This document shows positions 53,846-62,634 of a stretch of DNA of 64,000 nucleotides, one piece after another. The first letter of the stretch is position 1. The number at the start of each line of letters is the position of its first letter. This DNA is from G016756615 sp035556195 (lineage in GTDB: Bacteria > Pseudomonadota > Alphaproteobacteria > Rhizobiales > Rhizobiaceae): NCBI GenBank assembly GCA_035556195.1, contig DATMFK010000001.1, positions 141,311 through 205,310 of the forward strand. The letters are read 5' to 3'. A program made the translations under genes and the position numbers. Under the pieces are notes generated by a model. The model was given only the letters and a program-made list of their open reading frames with translations. It searched no databases and was not told the origin of the DNA.

Positions 53846-55423
53846 ATGACCGCCGCGCTCAATCCCGCCGAACCGGCCCACAGCTCCGATCGCCATCGCC
53901 GGGGCGGGCGCGCCGGCAAGCGCGCCGGAAGCCTGGGGCATTTCGAACAGCCGCCTTTTCGCCAGTTCAAGATCCCCTACCCGCCAACGAAGCTCATCTC
54001 CGACGACGAACTGGAATCGATCCATCTCGCCTCGTTGCGCGTGCTGAAGGAGATCGGGGTCGATGTCCTGCACGAAGAGGCCCGGCGCATCATGAAGTCG
54101 CATGGCGCCGATGTGCGAGAAGGCAGCCTGCGCGTCCGCTTCGACGCCGACATGATCATGGAACTCATCGCGCACTGCCCGCCGGAGTTCACGCTGCACG
54201 CCCGCAACCCCGCCCACAATGTCCGCTTCGGCGGCAACAACCTGGTCTTTGCCCAGATGGCTTCCGCCCCCAACTGCTCCGATGTCGACCGGGGACGACG
54301 CCCGGGCAACCAGCAGGACTATCGGAACTTCCTGCGGCTGGCGCAGATGCACAATATCCTGCAGGCGACCGGCGGCTATCCCGTCGAGCCGATCGACATC
54401 CATCCCTCGATCCGGCACCTGGAATGCATCCGGGATCTGGCGACACTCACCGACAAGGTCTTCCACATCTATTCGCTGGGGCGCGAGCGCAATGTCGACG
54501 GGATCGAGATCACCCGCATCGCGCGCGGCGTCTCCCACGAGCAGCTCATGAACGAGCCCTCGGTCTACACCATCATCAACACCAACTCGCCCCTCAAGCT
54601 CGACATCCCCATGATGGAAGGCATCATCCAGATGTCGTCGATGGGCCAGGTGGTGGTGGTGACGCCTTTCACCCTTTCCGGAGCCATGGCGCCCGTCACC
54701 ATCGCCGGGGCGCTGGTGCAGCAGAACGCCGAGGCGCTCGCCGGCCTCGCCTTCACGCAGATGGTGAGGAAAGGAGCACCGGTCGGCTATGGCGGCTTCA
54801 CGTCCAATGTCGACATGAAGTCGGGCGCGCCCGCCTTCGGCACGCCGGAATACATGAAGGCGCAGCTCGTCGGCGGCCAGCTGGCGCGGCGCTACAACAT
54901 TCCCTACCGCACCTCCAATGTCTGCGCTGCCAACGCCGTGGATGCCCAGGCGGCGTATGAAAGCGTGTTCTCCCTTTGGGGCGCCATCCAAGGCGGGGCG
55001 AATTTCATCCTGCACGGAGCCGGTTGGCTGGAGGGCGGCCTGCGCTGTTCTTACGAGAAAACGGTCCTCGATATCGACCTTCTCCAGATGGTGGCGGAAT
55101 TCCTGACCCCGCTCGACCTTTCAGACGATGCGCTCGCGGTGGAAGCCATCCGCGAGGTCGGCCCCGGCGGCCACTTCTTCGGCACGCCGCACACCCAGTC
55201 CCGCTACAAGAGCGCCTTCTACGCGCCGATCATCTCCGATTGGCGTAATTTCGAGACATGGACGGAAGCCGGCTCCCCGACCGCGATCGAACGCGCCAAC
55301 CGCATCTGGAAGGAACGCCTGGCGACCTACGAAGAGCCATACATGGACCCAGCGATCCGCGAGGAACTCGACGCCTTCGTCGAAAAACGCAAGGCCGAGG
55401 GCGGCGCGCCGACGGATTTCTAG
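53846..55423 (+). CDS. MttB-family methyltransferase, non-pyrrolysine
   Basis: A 525-residue member of the trimethylamine/glycine-betaine:corrinoid methyltransferase superfamily (TIM barrel). Blocks: LISDDELESIHLASLRVLKEIG, NPAHNVRFGGNNLVFAQM, YPVEPIDIHPSIRHLECIRD and GAPAFGTPEYMKAQLVGGQ. The frame runs without an in-frame TAG, so it lacks pyrrolysine and belongs with the MtgB-like proteins that demethylate quaternary amines such as glycine betaine. The start at 53846 follows AGAAGGA. No corrinoid protein or reductive activator is beside it. The next intact gene is a dimethylglycine-dehydrogenase type protein, which supports a methylated-amine pathway. Confidence 0.85.
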   Translation: MTAALNPAEPAHSSDRHRRGGRAGKRAGSLGHFEQPPFRQFKIPYPPTKLISDDELESIHLASLRVLKEIGVDVLHEEARRIMKSHGADVREGSLRVRFDADMIMELIAHCPPEFTLHARNPAHNVRFGGNNLVFAQMASAPNCSDVDRGRRPGNQQDYRNFLRLAQMHNILQATGGYPVEPIDIHPSIRHLECIRDLATLTDKVFHIYSLGRERNVDGIEITRIARGVSHEQLMNEPSVYTIINTNSPLKLDIPMMEGIIQMSSMGQVVVVTPFTLSGAMAPVTIAGALVQQNAEALAGLAFTQMVRKGAPVGYGGFTSNVDMKSGAPAFGTPEYMKAQLVGGQLARRYNIPYRTSNVCAANAVDAQAAYESVFSLWGAIQGGANFILHGAGWLEGGLRCSYEKTVLDIDLLQMVAEFLTPLDLSDDALAVEAIREVGPGGHFFGTPHTQSRYKSAFYAPIISDWRNFETWTEAGSPTAIERANRIWKERLATYEEPYMDPAIREELDAFVEKRKAEGGAPTDF

Positions 55424-55441
55424 GTTCATGACGCGTATTCG

Positions 55442-55585
55442 ACCCCTTCTCCGTCTCGGCTTCGCCGAGCCGCCTCTCCCCCGATCGACGGGGGAAAGGA
55501 ATCGCCGGCCGCGCGCTCGACGCCCTTCCTCTTCCCCACCAAGTGGGGGAGAGGTGGCTCGGCGAAGCCGAGACGGAGAGGGGGT
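55442..55585. repeat. Inverted palindromic repeat pair (family D)
   Basis: Arms at 55442-55482 and 55545-55585 are reverse complements with few mismatches, including TCTCGGCTTCGCCGAGCC in each. Every arm also folds on itself. The sequence is unlike the family A core. It sits just upstream of the frameshifted DUF559 gene, in the gap after the MttB-family gene. Confidence 0.8.
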
Positions 55586-55616
55586 GGCTTCCCCTCCCTC
55601 CACCGGTCGTTGGATC

Positions 55617-56073
55617 ATGGCCAACCCGATGGAACGCAGCCGCCGAAAACCCCGTACGATCCAGCGGAGCCGCTCACTTCGCCAAGCCGGCAATGAGGCG
55701 GAGGCGCTGTTGTGGCTGGACCGGAAAGCGAGACGACTCGGCGGTTACAGGTTTGTCCGGCAGTTTCCCATTTGCCCGTATTTCGCTGACTTCCTGTGTC
55801 GCACCGAACGGCTGGCCGTGGAGATCGACGGAGGTCACCATGAGGGCTCGAGCTATGATCGTCGCCGCGATGAGTTCATGCGGCAGCACGGCTTTTCTGT
55901 TCTGAGATACTGGGACATCGACACAGCGGACGTCGGTCTGCGAAACGATACTTGCTGCGCTGGATGGCCGTCTCTCCAGCGACATGACCGCCCGAGACAT
56001 CCGTTTCGTATACGCGCCCGATCATTTCTCTAATCCTGATTCAACACACGCGGAACCGGAACCAACACCATGA
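55617..56073 (+). pseudogene. DUF559 (Vsr-like endonuclease fold) protein, frameshifted
   Basis: The N-terminal part matches DUF559: LRQAGNEAEALLWLDRKARR, YRFVRQFPICPYFADFLC, the nuclease-type Glu in LAVEIDGGHHE, then DEFMRQHGFSVLRYWDID. After that the open frame runs into an Arg/His-rich tail. In the next frame the expected end appears, SVCETILAALDGRLSS, from 55933 and continues to a stop at 56073, overlapping the next gene's start. A one-base change around 55905-55932 explains this. In its present frame the product would stop at 56033 with a wrong tail. Confidence 0.7.
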
Positions 56074-58655
56074 AATCCCATGCGAAAGCGGTTGTCATCG
56101 GCGGCGGGGTCGTCGGCTGCTCGGTGCTGTATCATCTTGCTCGTGCCGGCTGGACCGACATCGTGCTCATCGAGCGGTCGGAGCTGACCTCGGGTTCCTC
56201 CTGGCATGCGGCAGGCGGGTTCCACACGCTGAACGGAGATCCGAACGTGGCCAAGCTGCAGGCTTATACGGTGCAGCTCTACAAGGAACTGGAGGAACTC
56301 TCGGGCCAGTCCTGCTCCCTGCATCTAACCGGCGGCATCATGATGGCGGATACGCCCGAGCGCATGGACTTCCTGCGGCTGGCCCATGCCAAGGGCCGCT
56401 ATCTCGGCATGGATACCGAGCTCATCACGCCGTCCGAAGCCAAGGCGATGTTCCCCCTGATGGACGAGACGAACTTCGTCGGAGCCATGTGGGACCCGGT
56501 CGAGGGCCACCTCGATCCGTCTGGCACGACCCATGCCTATGCCAAGGCCGCCCAGAAGCTTGGTGCCGAGATCGTGCTGCGCAACCGCGTCGTCGAACTC
56601 ACCCAAGCCCCGGACGGCACCTGGAACGTCATCACCGAGAAAGGCACGGTGAAGTCCGAACACGTCGTGAACTGCGGAGGCCTGTGGGCTCGCGAGGTCG
56701 GCCGCATGGTGGGGGTCGAACTGCCGCTGCTGGCCATGGAGCACATGTACCTTCTCACCGAGCCGATGAAGGAGGTCGAGGAGTTCAACAAGGCGACCGG
56801 GCGCGAGATGGTGGGCGTGCTCGACTTCAAGGGCGAGATCTATACCCGCCAGGAGCGCAACGGCGTCCTGCTCGGAACCTATGAAAAGGCGTGCAAGCCA
56901 TGGTCACCGGTCAACACGCCCTGGGATTTCGGCCATGAACTGCTGATCCCCGATCTCGATCGCATCACCCCATCCCTCGAGGTCGGCTTCAAGCATTTTC
57001 CCGGCATCGAGAAGGCCGGCATCAAGCAGATCATCAACGGCCCGTTCACCTTCGCGCCGGACGGCAACCCGCTGGTCGGCCCGGTCCAGGGTCTCACGAA
57101 TTTCTGGTGCGCCTGCGCGGTCATGGCAGGTTTCTCGCAGGGCGGCGGCGTCGGCCTGGCGCTGTCAAATTGGATGGTCCATGGCGATCCCGGCTTCGAC
57201 GTGTGGGGAATGGACGTCGCCCGTTTCGGAGAATGGGCGACGTTGCGCTACACCAATGCGAAGGTGCGCGAGAACTACTCGCGCCGCTTCTCAATCCGCT
57301 TTCCGAACGAGGAGTTGCCGGCCGCGCGCCCTGCCCAGACAACGCCGCTCTACGACACGATGATGGCGCAGAATGCCGTCATGGGCGACAGCTGGGGCCT
57401 CGAGACGCCGCTTTGGTTCGCGCCGGTTGGCACCGAGCCCCGGGATATCGTCTCCTATCACCGCTCCAATGACTTCGAGCATGTCGGCAACGAAGTGCGC
57501 GCAACGCGCGAGCGCGTGGGCGTCACCGAGATCGCCAACTTCGCCAAATACGAGGTCGCCGGACCGGGCGCCGAGGCTTTCCTCAACCGGCTTATGACCA
57601 ACCGCATGCCAAGGAAGGGCCGCATCGTTCTCACCCCGATGCTCAACGAGCTCGGCAAGCTCATCGGCGACTTCACGATCGCCAATACCGGCGGCAGGAA
57701 CGGTGACGACAAATTCATGATCTGGGGGTCGTCGGCTGCCCAGAAGTACCACATGCGCTGGTTCGAGAAGCACCTGCCAAAAGACGGTTCGGTGCGCATC
57801 CATCGTTTCGACCAGACCTTGGTCGGCCTGTCGATCGCAGGCCCCAAAAGCCAGGCGCTGTTGCAGAAGCTCGTCGACGAAGACGCCTCGACGACGGCCT
57901 TCAGGTTCATGGATTTCCGCGAGATGGCAGTCGCAGGAGCCCCCTGCATGGTGAACCGCATCACCTATACCGGCGATCTCGGCTACGAGATCTGGATGGA
58001 GCCTGCCTATCAGCGGCTCGTCTATCGGGCAATCAAGGAGGCTGGCCAAGAATTCGGCATCGTCGATTTTGGCATGCGCGCGCTTCTGTCGATGCGGCTG
58101 GAAAAGAACTTCCCGACCTGGTTCCGCGAGTTGCGCCCGATCTACGGACCGTTCGAGGGCTCGATGGATCGCTTCGTTCGATTGGAAAAGAACGACTTCA
58201 TCGGCCGCGAGGCAGCCGCCCGCGAAAAGGCCGAAGGCCCGAAGCTGCGCCGGGTGTCTCTGATCGTCGACGCCGGCGACGCCGATGTCATGGGTGACGA
58301 GCCGATCTGGGCGAAGGTCGGAGACCGTGATTTCGGCACGGTCGCGAAGCCGCATGGTTACGGGGCTCCTCGCTTCGACGCGACCGGCAAGGAGGTTCGC
58401 GGGTCTGCCGCCGCGAGCGGGGCATCCGGTGTGCGCGGCATAACGGATGGCGAGTGGCGCGTGGTCGGCTGGGTCACCTCGGGCGGTTATGCGCACTACG
58501 TCCGCAAATCGCTGGCGCAAGGCTATATCCCCGCCGCCCTGGCCGAAGACGAGAGCGAGGGGCTGTTCGAGATCGAGATCCTGGGCCAGCGCCGCGCGGC
58601 GCGGATCAACACTCAGCCCCTGTTCGATCCCGCCGGCGAGAAGATGCGGTCGTGA
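56070..58655 (+). CDS. Dimethylglycine-dehydrogenase-type FAD/GcvT fusion protein
   Basis: An 861-residue two-part enzyme. The N-terminal DAO domain (about 1-390) has the FAD fold VVIGGGVVGCSVLYHLARAG and the covalent-flavin-type segment SGSSWHAAGGFHTL with a His after SSW. The C-terminal half (about 430-850) is a GcvT/aminomethyltransferase-like folate domain (GDFTIANTGG, YTGDLGYEIWM, MDRFVRLEKNDFIGREAA, YVTSGGY-like VTSGGYAHYV). Such proteins demethylate dimethylglycine or sarcosine and load the one-carbon unit onto tetrahydrofolate. A 30-residue Gly/Ala-rich insertion near KEVRGSAAASGASG precedes the last block. The MttB-family gene upstream could supply the demethylated substrate. Confidence 0.87.
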   Translation: MKSHAKAVVIGGGVVGCSVLYHLARAGWTDIVLIERSELTSGSSWHAAGGFHTLNGDPNVAKLQAYTVQLYKELEELSGQSCSLHLTGGIMMADTPERMDFLRLAHAKGRYLGMDTELITPSEAKAMFPLMDETNFVGAMWDPVEGHLDPSGTTHAYAKAAQKLGAEIVLRNRVVELTQAPDGTWNVITEKGTVKSEHVVNCGGLWAREVGRMVGVELPLLAMEHMYLLTEPMKEVEEFNKATGREMVGVLDFKGEIYTRQERNGVLLGTYEKACKPWSPVNTPWDFGHELLIPDLDRITPSLEVGFKHFPGIEKAGIKQIINGPFTFAPDGNPLVGPVQGLTNFWCACAVMAGFSQGGGVGLALSNWMVHGDPGFDVWGMDVARFGEWATLRYTNAKVRENYSRRFSIRFPNEELPAARPAQTTPLYDTMMAQNAVMGDSWGLETPLWFAPVGTEPRDIVSYHRSNDFEHVGNEVRATRERVGVTEIANFAKYEVAGPGAEAFLNRLMTNRMPRKGRIVLTPMLNELGKLIGDFTIANTGGRNGDDKFMIWGSSAAQKYHMRWFEKHLPKDGSVRIHRFDQTLVGLSIAGPKSQALLQKLVDEDASTTAFRFMDFREMAVAGAPCMVNRITYTGDLGYEIWMEPAYQRLVYRAIKEAGQEFGIVDFGMRALLSMRLEKNFPTWFRELRPIYGPFEGSMDRFVRLEKNDFIGREAAAREKAEGPKLRRVSLIVDAGDADVMGDEPIWAKVGDRDFGTVAKPHGYGAPRFDATGKEVRGSAAASGASGVRGITDGEWRVVGWVTSGGYAHYVRKSLAQGYIPAALAEDESEGLFEIEILGQRRAARINTQPLFDPAGEKMRS

Positions 58656-59070
58656 TCGGGACCGAACCTAGACTGCGCGAAGACGCTGGCGGTCTTCCCT
58701 AACGCGTGCTCAGTTTATGTCAGGGACATTGTCTGGGTGGGTTGCCCACCCGTAACGGAATGGATCCTCGGATCAGCTCGCCCGCTGGCGCGGGCTCCCG
58801 TCCGAGGATGACGAGTGCGTTGAAGGCCTGTTCCAAATCGCCAACGTTGGCGATTGGCATCGACATAGAAGGTTCGTCATCCTCGGGCCGGCGCCGAGCG
58901 AAGCGACGGCGTCGTGACCCGAGGATCCATTCCGTTCCGTTTGGGCAGCCCACCCAACGGTGCAGAACGAAGTGGCCATCCGATTCTATCGGACCGCCCG
59001 CGATGTGTGAATCCGAATAGACGGAACTGCGGAGAGAGCCGACGGCCGCATCGTTTTCGCCACGGGCGCT
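58656..59070. repeat. Intergenic region with palindromic repeat (family E)
   Basis: Within this 415-base gap, 58734-58771 and 58919-58956 form an inverted repeat (TGGGTGGGTTGCC-type left arm, GGGCAGCCCACCCA-type right arm, plus CGGAATGGATCCTCGG in both), enclosing about 150 bases. Inside lie GATCCTCGGATCAGCTCGCC and GGCGATTGGCATCGACAT. The same unit occurs in opposite orientation at about 63763-63898. No gene is seen. Confidence 0.75.
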
Positions 59071-59874
59071 TCATCCCCGGCTGAGAATATCCCTCAGAAC
59101 AGCCACGACTTCCCCTCGCGTCTTCTTCGAAGTGATGAACGGCAGTCCCTTGCGCTTTGCCGTCCAACCGGCGGGCGCGACGTCAGCCGCCTCCGGCTTA
59201 TAGAGCTGCGCCAGTCTCCAGCTCCGGCAGTCGATCGCGCAGACATCCGCCTTGCCCTGGGCGACTGCGGCGATGGATGCGCGGTGTGCGCCCGTGGCGA
59301 TGCGTTCTGAAAATATATCGAGGCTCTCGCCAAGAGCCTCCAGATCGCGGGCGAGAGCTATGATGCCGGACATCGAGTCGAGGCTGTTATAGGCAAGTCG
59401 TTTGCCGCGGATGCGGTCGAGCGGGATGAGAGGAGAGTCGTCGAAGGGCGCGGCCACTCCATGCGCGCTCTTCGCACTCCGCCGCATCAATATTGCGCTG
59501 GAATAAAGCCCCCCGCGGCCGCCTTCGTATCCGTCATAGCTTGGCTGGCCAACGACGATCACGTGGCTTGCGAGCCCCAGTTCCATCGGCCCCCAGCAGG
59601 TCTGCGCAAGGAGCAATTCGGGATGCAGCCATAGCGCATGGAGGTCCAGCTCATCCGGTGGCAGCGTCGCCGGATCAGGGGCAAGGATCGTGCCCGCGCC
59701 ATCGCGGATACCGCCTGGAACCGGGGGCAGATCGGCGTTGCGAAGGGAGCGCCGCTCCGGTGCGTCAAAGCCGGCTTCTCGAATGAGCCCGCGCAACCGC
59801 GCCCATTCGTCGTCTGTCTCGCCACGCGTCTCGTGCCAGTCATACATGGGCAAGGCAGCGATATGTCCAGTCAT
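59071..59874 (-). CDS. PhnD-like substrate-binding fold protein without signal peptide
   Basis: A 267-residue protein of the PhnD/SsuA/transferrin-like binding-protein fold: IAALPMYDWHETRGETDDEW, the hinge segment TCWGPMELGLASHVIVVG, RRSAKSAHGVAAP, RLAYNSLDSMSGIIALARDLE, and GKADVCAIDCRSWRLA. Usual members are periplasmic receptors of phosphonate-type importers. This one has no signal peptide or lipobox and no transporter genes beside it, so it is probably cytoplasmic with an unknown ligand. It is followed by a repeat-filled gap. Confidence 0.75.
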   Translation of the reverse strand: MTGHIAALPMYDWHETRGETDDEWARLRGLIREAGFDAPERRSLRNADLPPVPGGIRDGAGTILAPDPATLPPDELDLHALWLHPELLLAQTCWGPMELGLASHVIVVGQPSYDGYEGGRGGLYSSAILMRRSAKSAHGVAAPFDDSPLIPLDRIRGKRLAYNSLDSMSGIIALARDLEALGESLDIFSERIATGAHRASIAAVAQGKADVCAIDCRSWRLAQLYKPEAADVAPAGWTAKRKGLPFITSKKTRGEVVAVLRDILSRG

Positions 59875-59928
59875 GGCCGGATATCAATCACAGCGTTTGG
59901 GCATTGCAAAGACGGTACGTGAGTGCGT

Positions 59929-60933
59929 TCATTCCTTGGGCGGTTCGGCTGGAACCGGGGTCGTGCCCAGCCCGCTCACATTGCGCGCCCTCACCCGTGG
60001 ACGGAAGGCGCGTCCCGGCTCGGGCACGCGGCGGAGAACAGGATGGACCACCGGCTCCTTGGGCGTGAACGCGTATCGTTTGAGGAGCGCGAGATAGCCT
60101 GGCACGACATAGCCGTTGTTGCCCCGTATCCATTCTTCACGCTGCGCGCGGAAGAGTCCGGGTAGTTCGTACCAAGCTACCGTCGGTCTCTTGTGGTGCA
60201 CGAAGTGCAGGTTGTTGTTGAGGAACAGGAGCGACAAGGGCGAGTTTTCGACGATGATGGTCCGTCCCCCCGGATGCTCGGACCACTGATGCTCGGCGTA
60301 AGTGCGGATCGAAATGATCGATTGGCCGATCCAGGTTGGGACGAGGATGTAGAGCCAGAACGGCATGCCGAAGCCATAGACGACGATCGGGACGATCGCG
60401 GCCATACCGATCGCATGGAGGAGCCAAGCCCGACGCACGGCGGCATCGCCTTCGGACGCGAGCTTCGCCTCGCTGATGAAGAAGCCGATGCTGGAAAGCC
60501 ACGGGCCGAGGATGAGACGCCCCACCATGGTGTTGTTGATCCTGAGGAGCCGTTTCATCGGTCCCGGCAGTTCTTCATGCTGCCAAAGCGCCTTATAGTA
60601 GCTCTCCGGATCATCGAGGGGATCCGTCAACCGCTCGTCCGCATGATGGCGCAAATGCATCCATTTGAAGCGCCGATATGGCCAGACGAGGCCGATCGGA
60701 AGGAAGACGAACGCCTCGTTGACGACCGCATTGCGGGTGGGGTGGCCATGCAGCACCTCATGCATCAGCGACGATTGCAGAGCCAGGGTCAATGACAGAA
60801 TGGCAAGGGCGAGGAGCGGATAGTCAGGCCAGAGGAAGAAACCAGCCCCTGCCCAGATGCTGTAGCAGCCGGCGGCCAGCAACACAGTGGGCCATTCGAT
60901 CGTCTTCTTTTCTCGCCTGCCGTCAGCCGTCAT
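59929..60933 (-). CDS. Membrane fatty acid desaturase
   Basis: A 334-residue membrane di-iron enzyme with four or more hydrophobic segments. All three His boxes are present: HEVLHGH, HLRHHADE and HFVHHKRP. It introduces a double bond, or hydroxylates, fatty acyl or similar lipid chains at the inner membrane. The C-terminal 40 residues are polar and Arg/Pro-rich. It is divergent from an HTH regulator with a 219-base gap that contains a 9-base inverted repeat. It lies 54 bases upstream of the PhnD-like gene on the same strand. Confidence 0.87.
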   Translation of the reverse strand: MTADGRREKKTIEWPTVLLAAGCYSIWAGAGFFLWPDYPLLALAILSLTLALQSSLMHEVLHGHPTRNAVVNEAFVFLPIGLVWPYRRFKWMHLRHHADERLTDPLDDPESYYKALWQHEELPGPMKRLLRINNTMVGRLILGPWLSSIGFFISEAKLASEGDAAVRRAWLLHAIGMAAIVPIVVYGFGMPFWLYILVPTWIGQSIISIRTYAEHQWSEHPGGRTIIVENSPLSLLFLNNNLHFVHHKRPTVAWYELPGLFRAQREEWIRGNNGYVVPGYLALLKRYAFTPKEPVVHPVLRRVPEPGRAFRPRVRARNVSGLGTTPVPAEPPKE

Positions 60934-61152
60934 TCCCGAACCGATCGCCCCCCAGGAATCCCCATTCCTGACAGCATGGTGTCAGGAGACCCTTGATGAC
61001 AGCAATGAGACAATGCGCAGTAAGTGTTGATATTGCGCTGCTTCGGCTTCAGTTGTTGCGCATTGACATCATCAGACGAGATTATTCAGCTCGTCACGGC
61101 AGGAATCTGCAATGATGCTGAAAGATCATCCTGAGGGTACAAAGGAACGCCC
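60934..61152. promoter_or_regulatory. Divergent control region with inverted repeat
   Basis: Between desaturase and HTH regulator, CAATGCGCA (61011-61019) and TGCGCATTG (61057-61065) form a perfect 9-base inverted repeat with 37 bases between. The arms are placed for binding of a dimer or looped tetramer controlling both promoters. The region is more AT-rich than its surroundings. The assignment to the adjacent regulator is inference. Confidence 0.4.
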
Positions 61153-61989
61153 ATGGATAAGCGCGATTTGTCCAGCATCTTCCGGGAGCGGTTGAAAACG
61201 ATTCTGCAGCGCTCGGGAGCAAACCAGTCCGCCTTCGCCTCTGGCGTCGGCATCGACCGCTCGGCGCTCTCCCAGCTTCTCTCAGGCGCCTCGACCCGGC
61301 TGCCGCGCGCCGAAACGCTGCTCAATATCGCGTCCCACCACAAGGTCTCGCTGGACTGGCTCTTGGGCCTCAGCCAGGACGAGGGCCTGACCGGCGAGAT
61401 ACGCGAAAGCCTGGAGATCGAGGAGGCCGCCGGCGGTTTCGACCGCACGCTCCTCGCGACATGGCATGCCGAGGCGGCGGGCACCAAGATCCGCTACGTG
61501 CCGGCCGGTTTCCCCGATCTCCTGCGCACAGATGCGCTGATCGAATACGAGGCCGGCATCTCCAACAAGAACCCCGAGGCGCAACTGGGCGAAACCCAAT
61601 ACCGGATCGACTACAGCCGCCGTCCGGAAACAGACATGGAAGTCTGCATGCCGCGCCACACGCTGGAGATCTTCGCCCGAGGCCTCGGAATCTGGGATCG
61701 TTTCCCGCCTCGGGCCCGCGCCGAGCAACTCGATCACATGGCCCACCTGCTCGACGACCTCTATCCCAGCTTTCGCCTCTACCTCTATGACGGACGGATG
61801 CGCTACTCGATCCCCTACACGATCTTCGGTTCCCTGCGGGCCGCGATCTACGTCGGCGACATGTATCTCGTGCTCAACGCCACCCAGCCCGTGCGCACCC
61901 TGACACGGCATTTCGACAATCTGATCCGCGCCGCTGACGTCAACGCCCACGAGGCCGCCTCGTTCACGGCTTCGCTCCGCCGGCTCTAG
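61153..61989 (+). CDS. Helix-turn-helix (XRE-type) regulator
   Basis: A 278-residue regulator. The N-terminal XRE helix-turn-helix is NQSAFASGVGIDRSALSQLL (about residues 24-44), followed by AETLLNIASHHKVSLDWLLG. The C-terminal 190 residues (RYVPAGFPDLLRTDALIEYE, then CMPRHTLEIFARGLGIWDRF) form a conserved but unnamed sensor domain. Divergent from the desaturase, it probably adjusts membrane lipid unsaturation. The signal is unknown. Confidence 0.8.
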   Translation: MDKRDLSSIFRERLKTILQRSGANQSAFASGVGIDRSALSQLLSGASTRLPRAETLLNIASHHKVSLDWLLGLSQDEGLTGEIRESLEIEEAAGGFDRTLLATWHAEAAGTKIRYVPAGFPDLLRTDALIEYEAGISNKNPEAQLGETQYRIDYSRRPETDMEVCMPRHTLEIFARGLGIWDRFPPRARAEQLDHMAHLLDDLYPSFRLYLYDGRMRYSIPYTIFGSLRAAIYVGDMYLVLNATQPVRTLTRHFDNLIRAADVNAHEAASFTASLRRL

Positions 61990-62041
61990 GGAGCGGCGCG
62001 TCCCTGAGCAGAGGTAAGCAACACGGCAGGTGAAACCGAGC

Positions 62042-62500
62042 CTACAACGCTTTTTTGAACCCCAGATGGCTCGCGGCAAAGCCGAGTTCCTCATAGAATC
62101 GGTGCGCGTCCGGCCGCGCCTTGTCCGTCGTCAGTTGAACAAGGCTACAACCGCGAGTGCGGCATTGCTCGAACGCCCATTCGAACATCTGCTTCCCGAT
62201 GCCTTCGCCGCGATGTTCCCGGGCGATTCGAACAGCTTCGATCTGCCCTCGCCAGGTGCCCTTTCTCGATATCCCAGGAATAAAGGTGATCTGAAGCGTT
62301 CCGATCACCCTTTCTCGGTTAGTGACGACCGCCAGCAACTGGTTGGGATCGGTGTCGATCGCCGAGAATGCCTCCCTATATGATCGCGAAAGCGGAACGC
62401 TCGCATCTTCTCTCTTTGCGCCGAGAGGATCGTCGGCAAGGAGCGCGACGATGGCAGGCAAGTCAGACGCTTGTGCACGGCGAAACTGAAGTTCGATCAT
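62042..62500 (-). CDS. GNAT-family N-acetyltransferase
   Basis: A 152-residue GNAT protein. The acetyl-CoA loop is RGEGIGKQMFEWAFE, after the beta-4 strand QIEAVRIAREH, and the C-terminal block is LTTDKARPDAHRFYEELGF. The substrate cannot be told; the family acetylates small amines, amino acids or proteins in the cytoplasm. It is a single gene converging with the HTH regulator. Confidence 0.88.
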   Translation of the reverse strand: MIELQFRRAQASDLPAIVALLADDPLGAKREDASVPLSRSYREAFSAIDTDPNQLLAVVTNRERVIGTLQITFIPGISRKGTWRGQIEAVRIAREHRGEGIGKQMFEWAFEQCRTRGCSLVQLTTDKARPDAHRFYEELGFAASHLGFKKAL

Positions 62501-62634
62501 GGCGCGCAGTCATAGGAACGATGCCGGATGACGGCAAGGGTTGGTAAAGGCATGCCGGCTCTCCGACGGTTCCCGGGACAAGGACCGATGCTGCGCCGCC
62601 GACGAAACCATCGACTTGCGGCCGACATTAAATA

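Noticed and set aside
53846..55423. Pyrrolysine-containing MttB
   Set aside because: The frame is open throughout with no in-frame TAG, so it is the non-pyrrolysine type.
58734..58956. CRISPR array or insertion sequence
   Set aside because: The repeats are inverted, only two-fold, with no regular spacers and no transposase frame.
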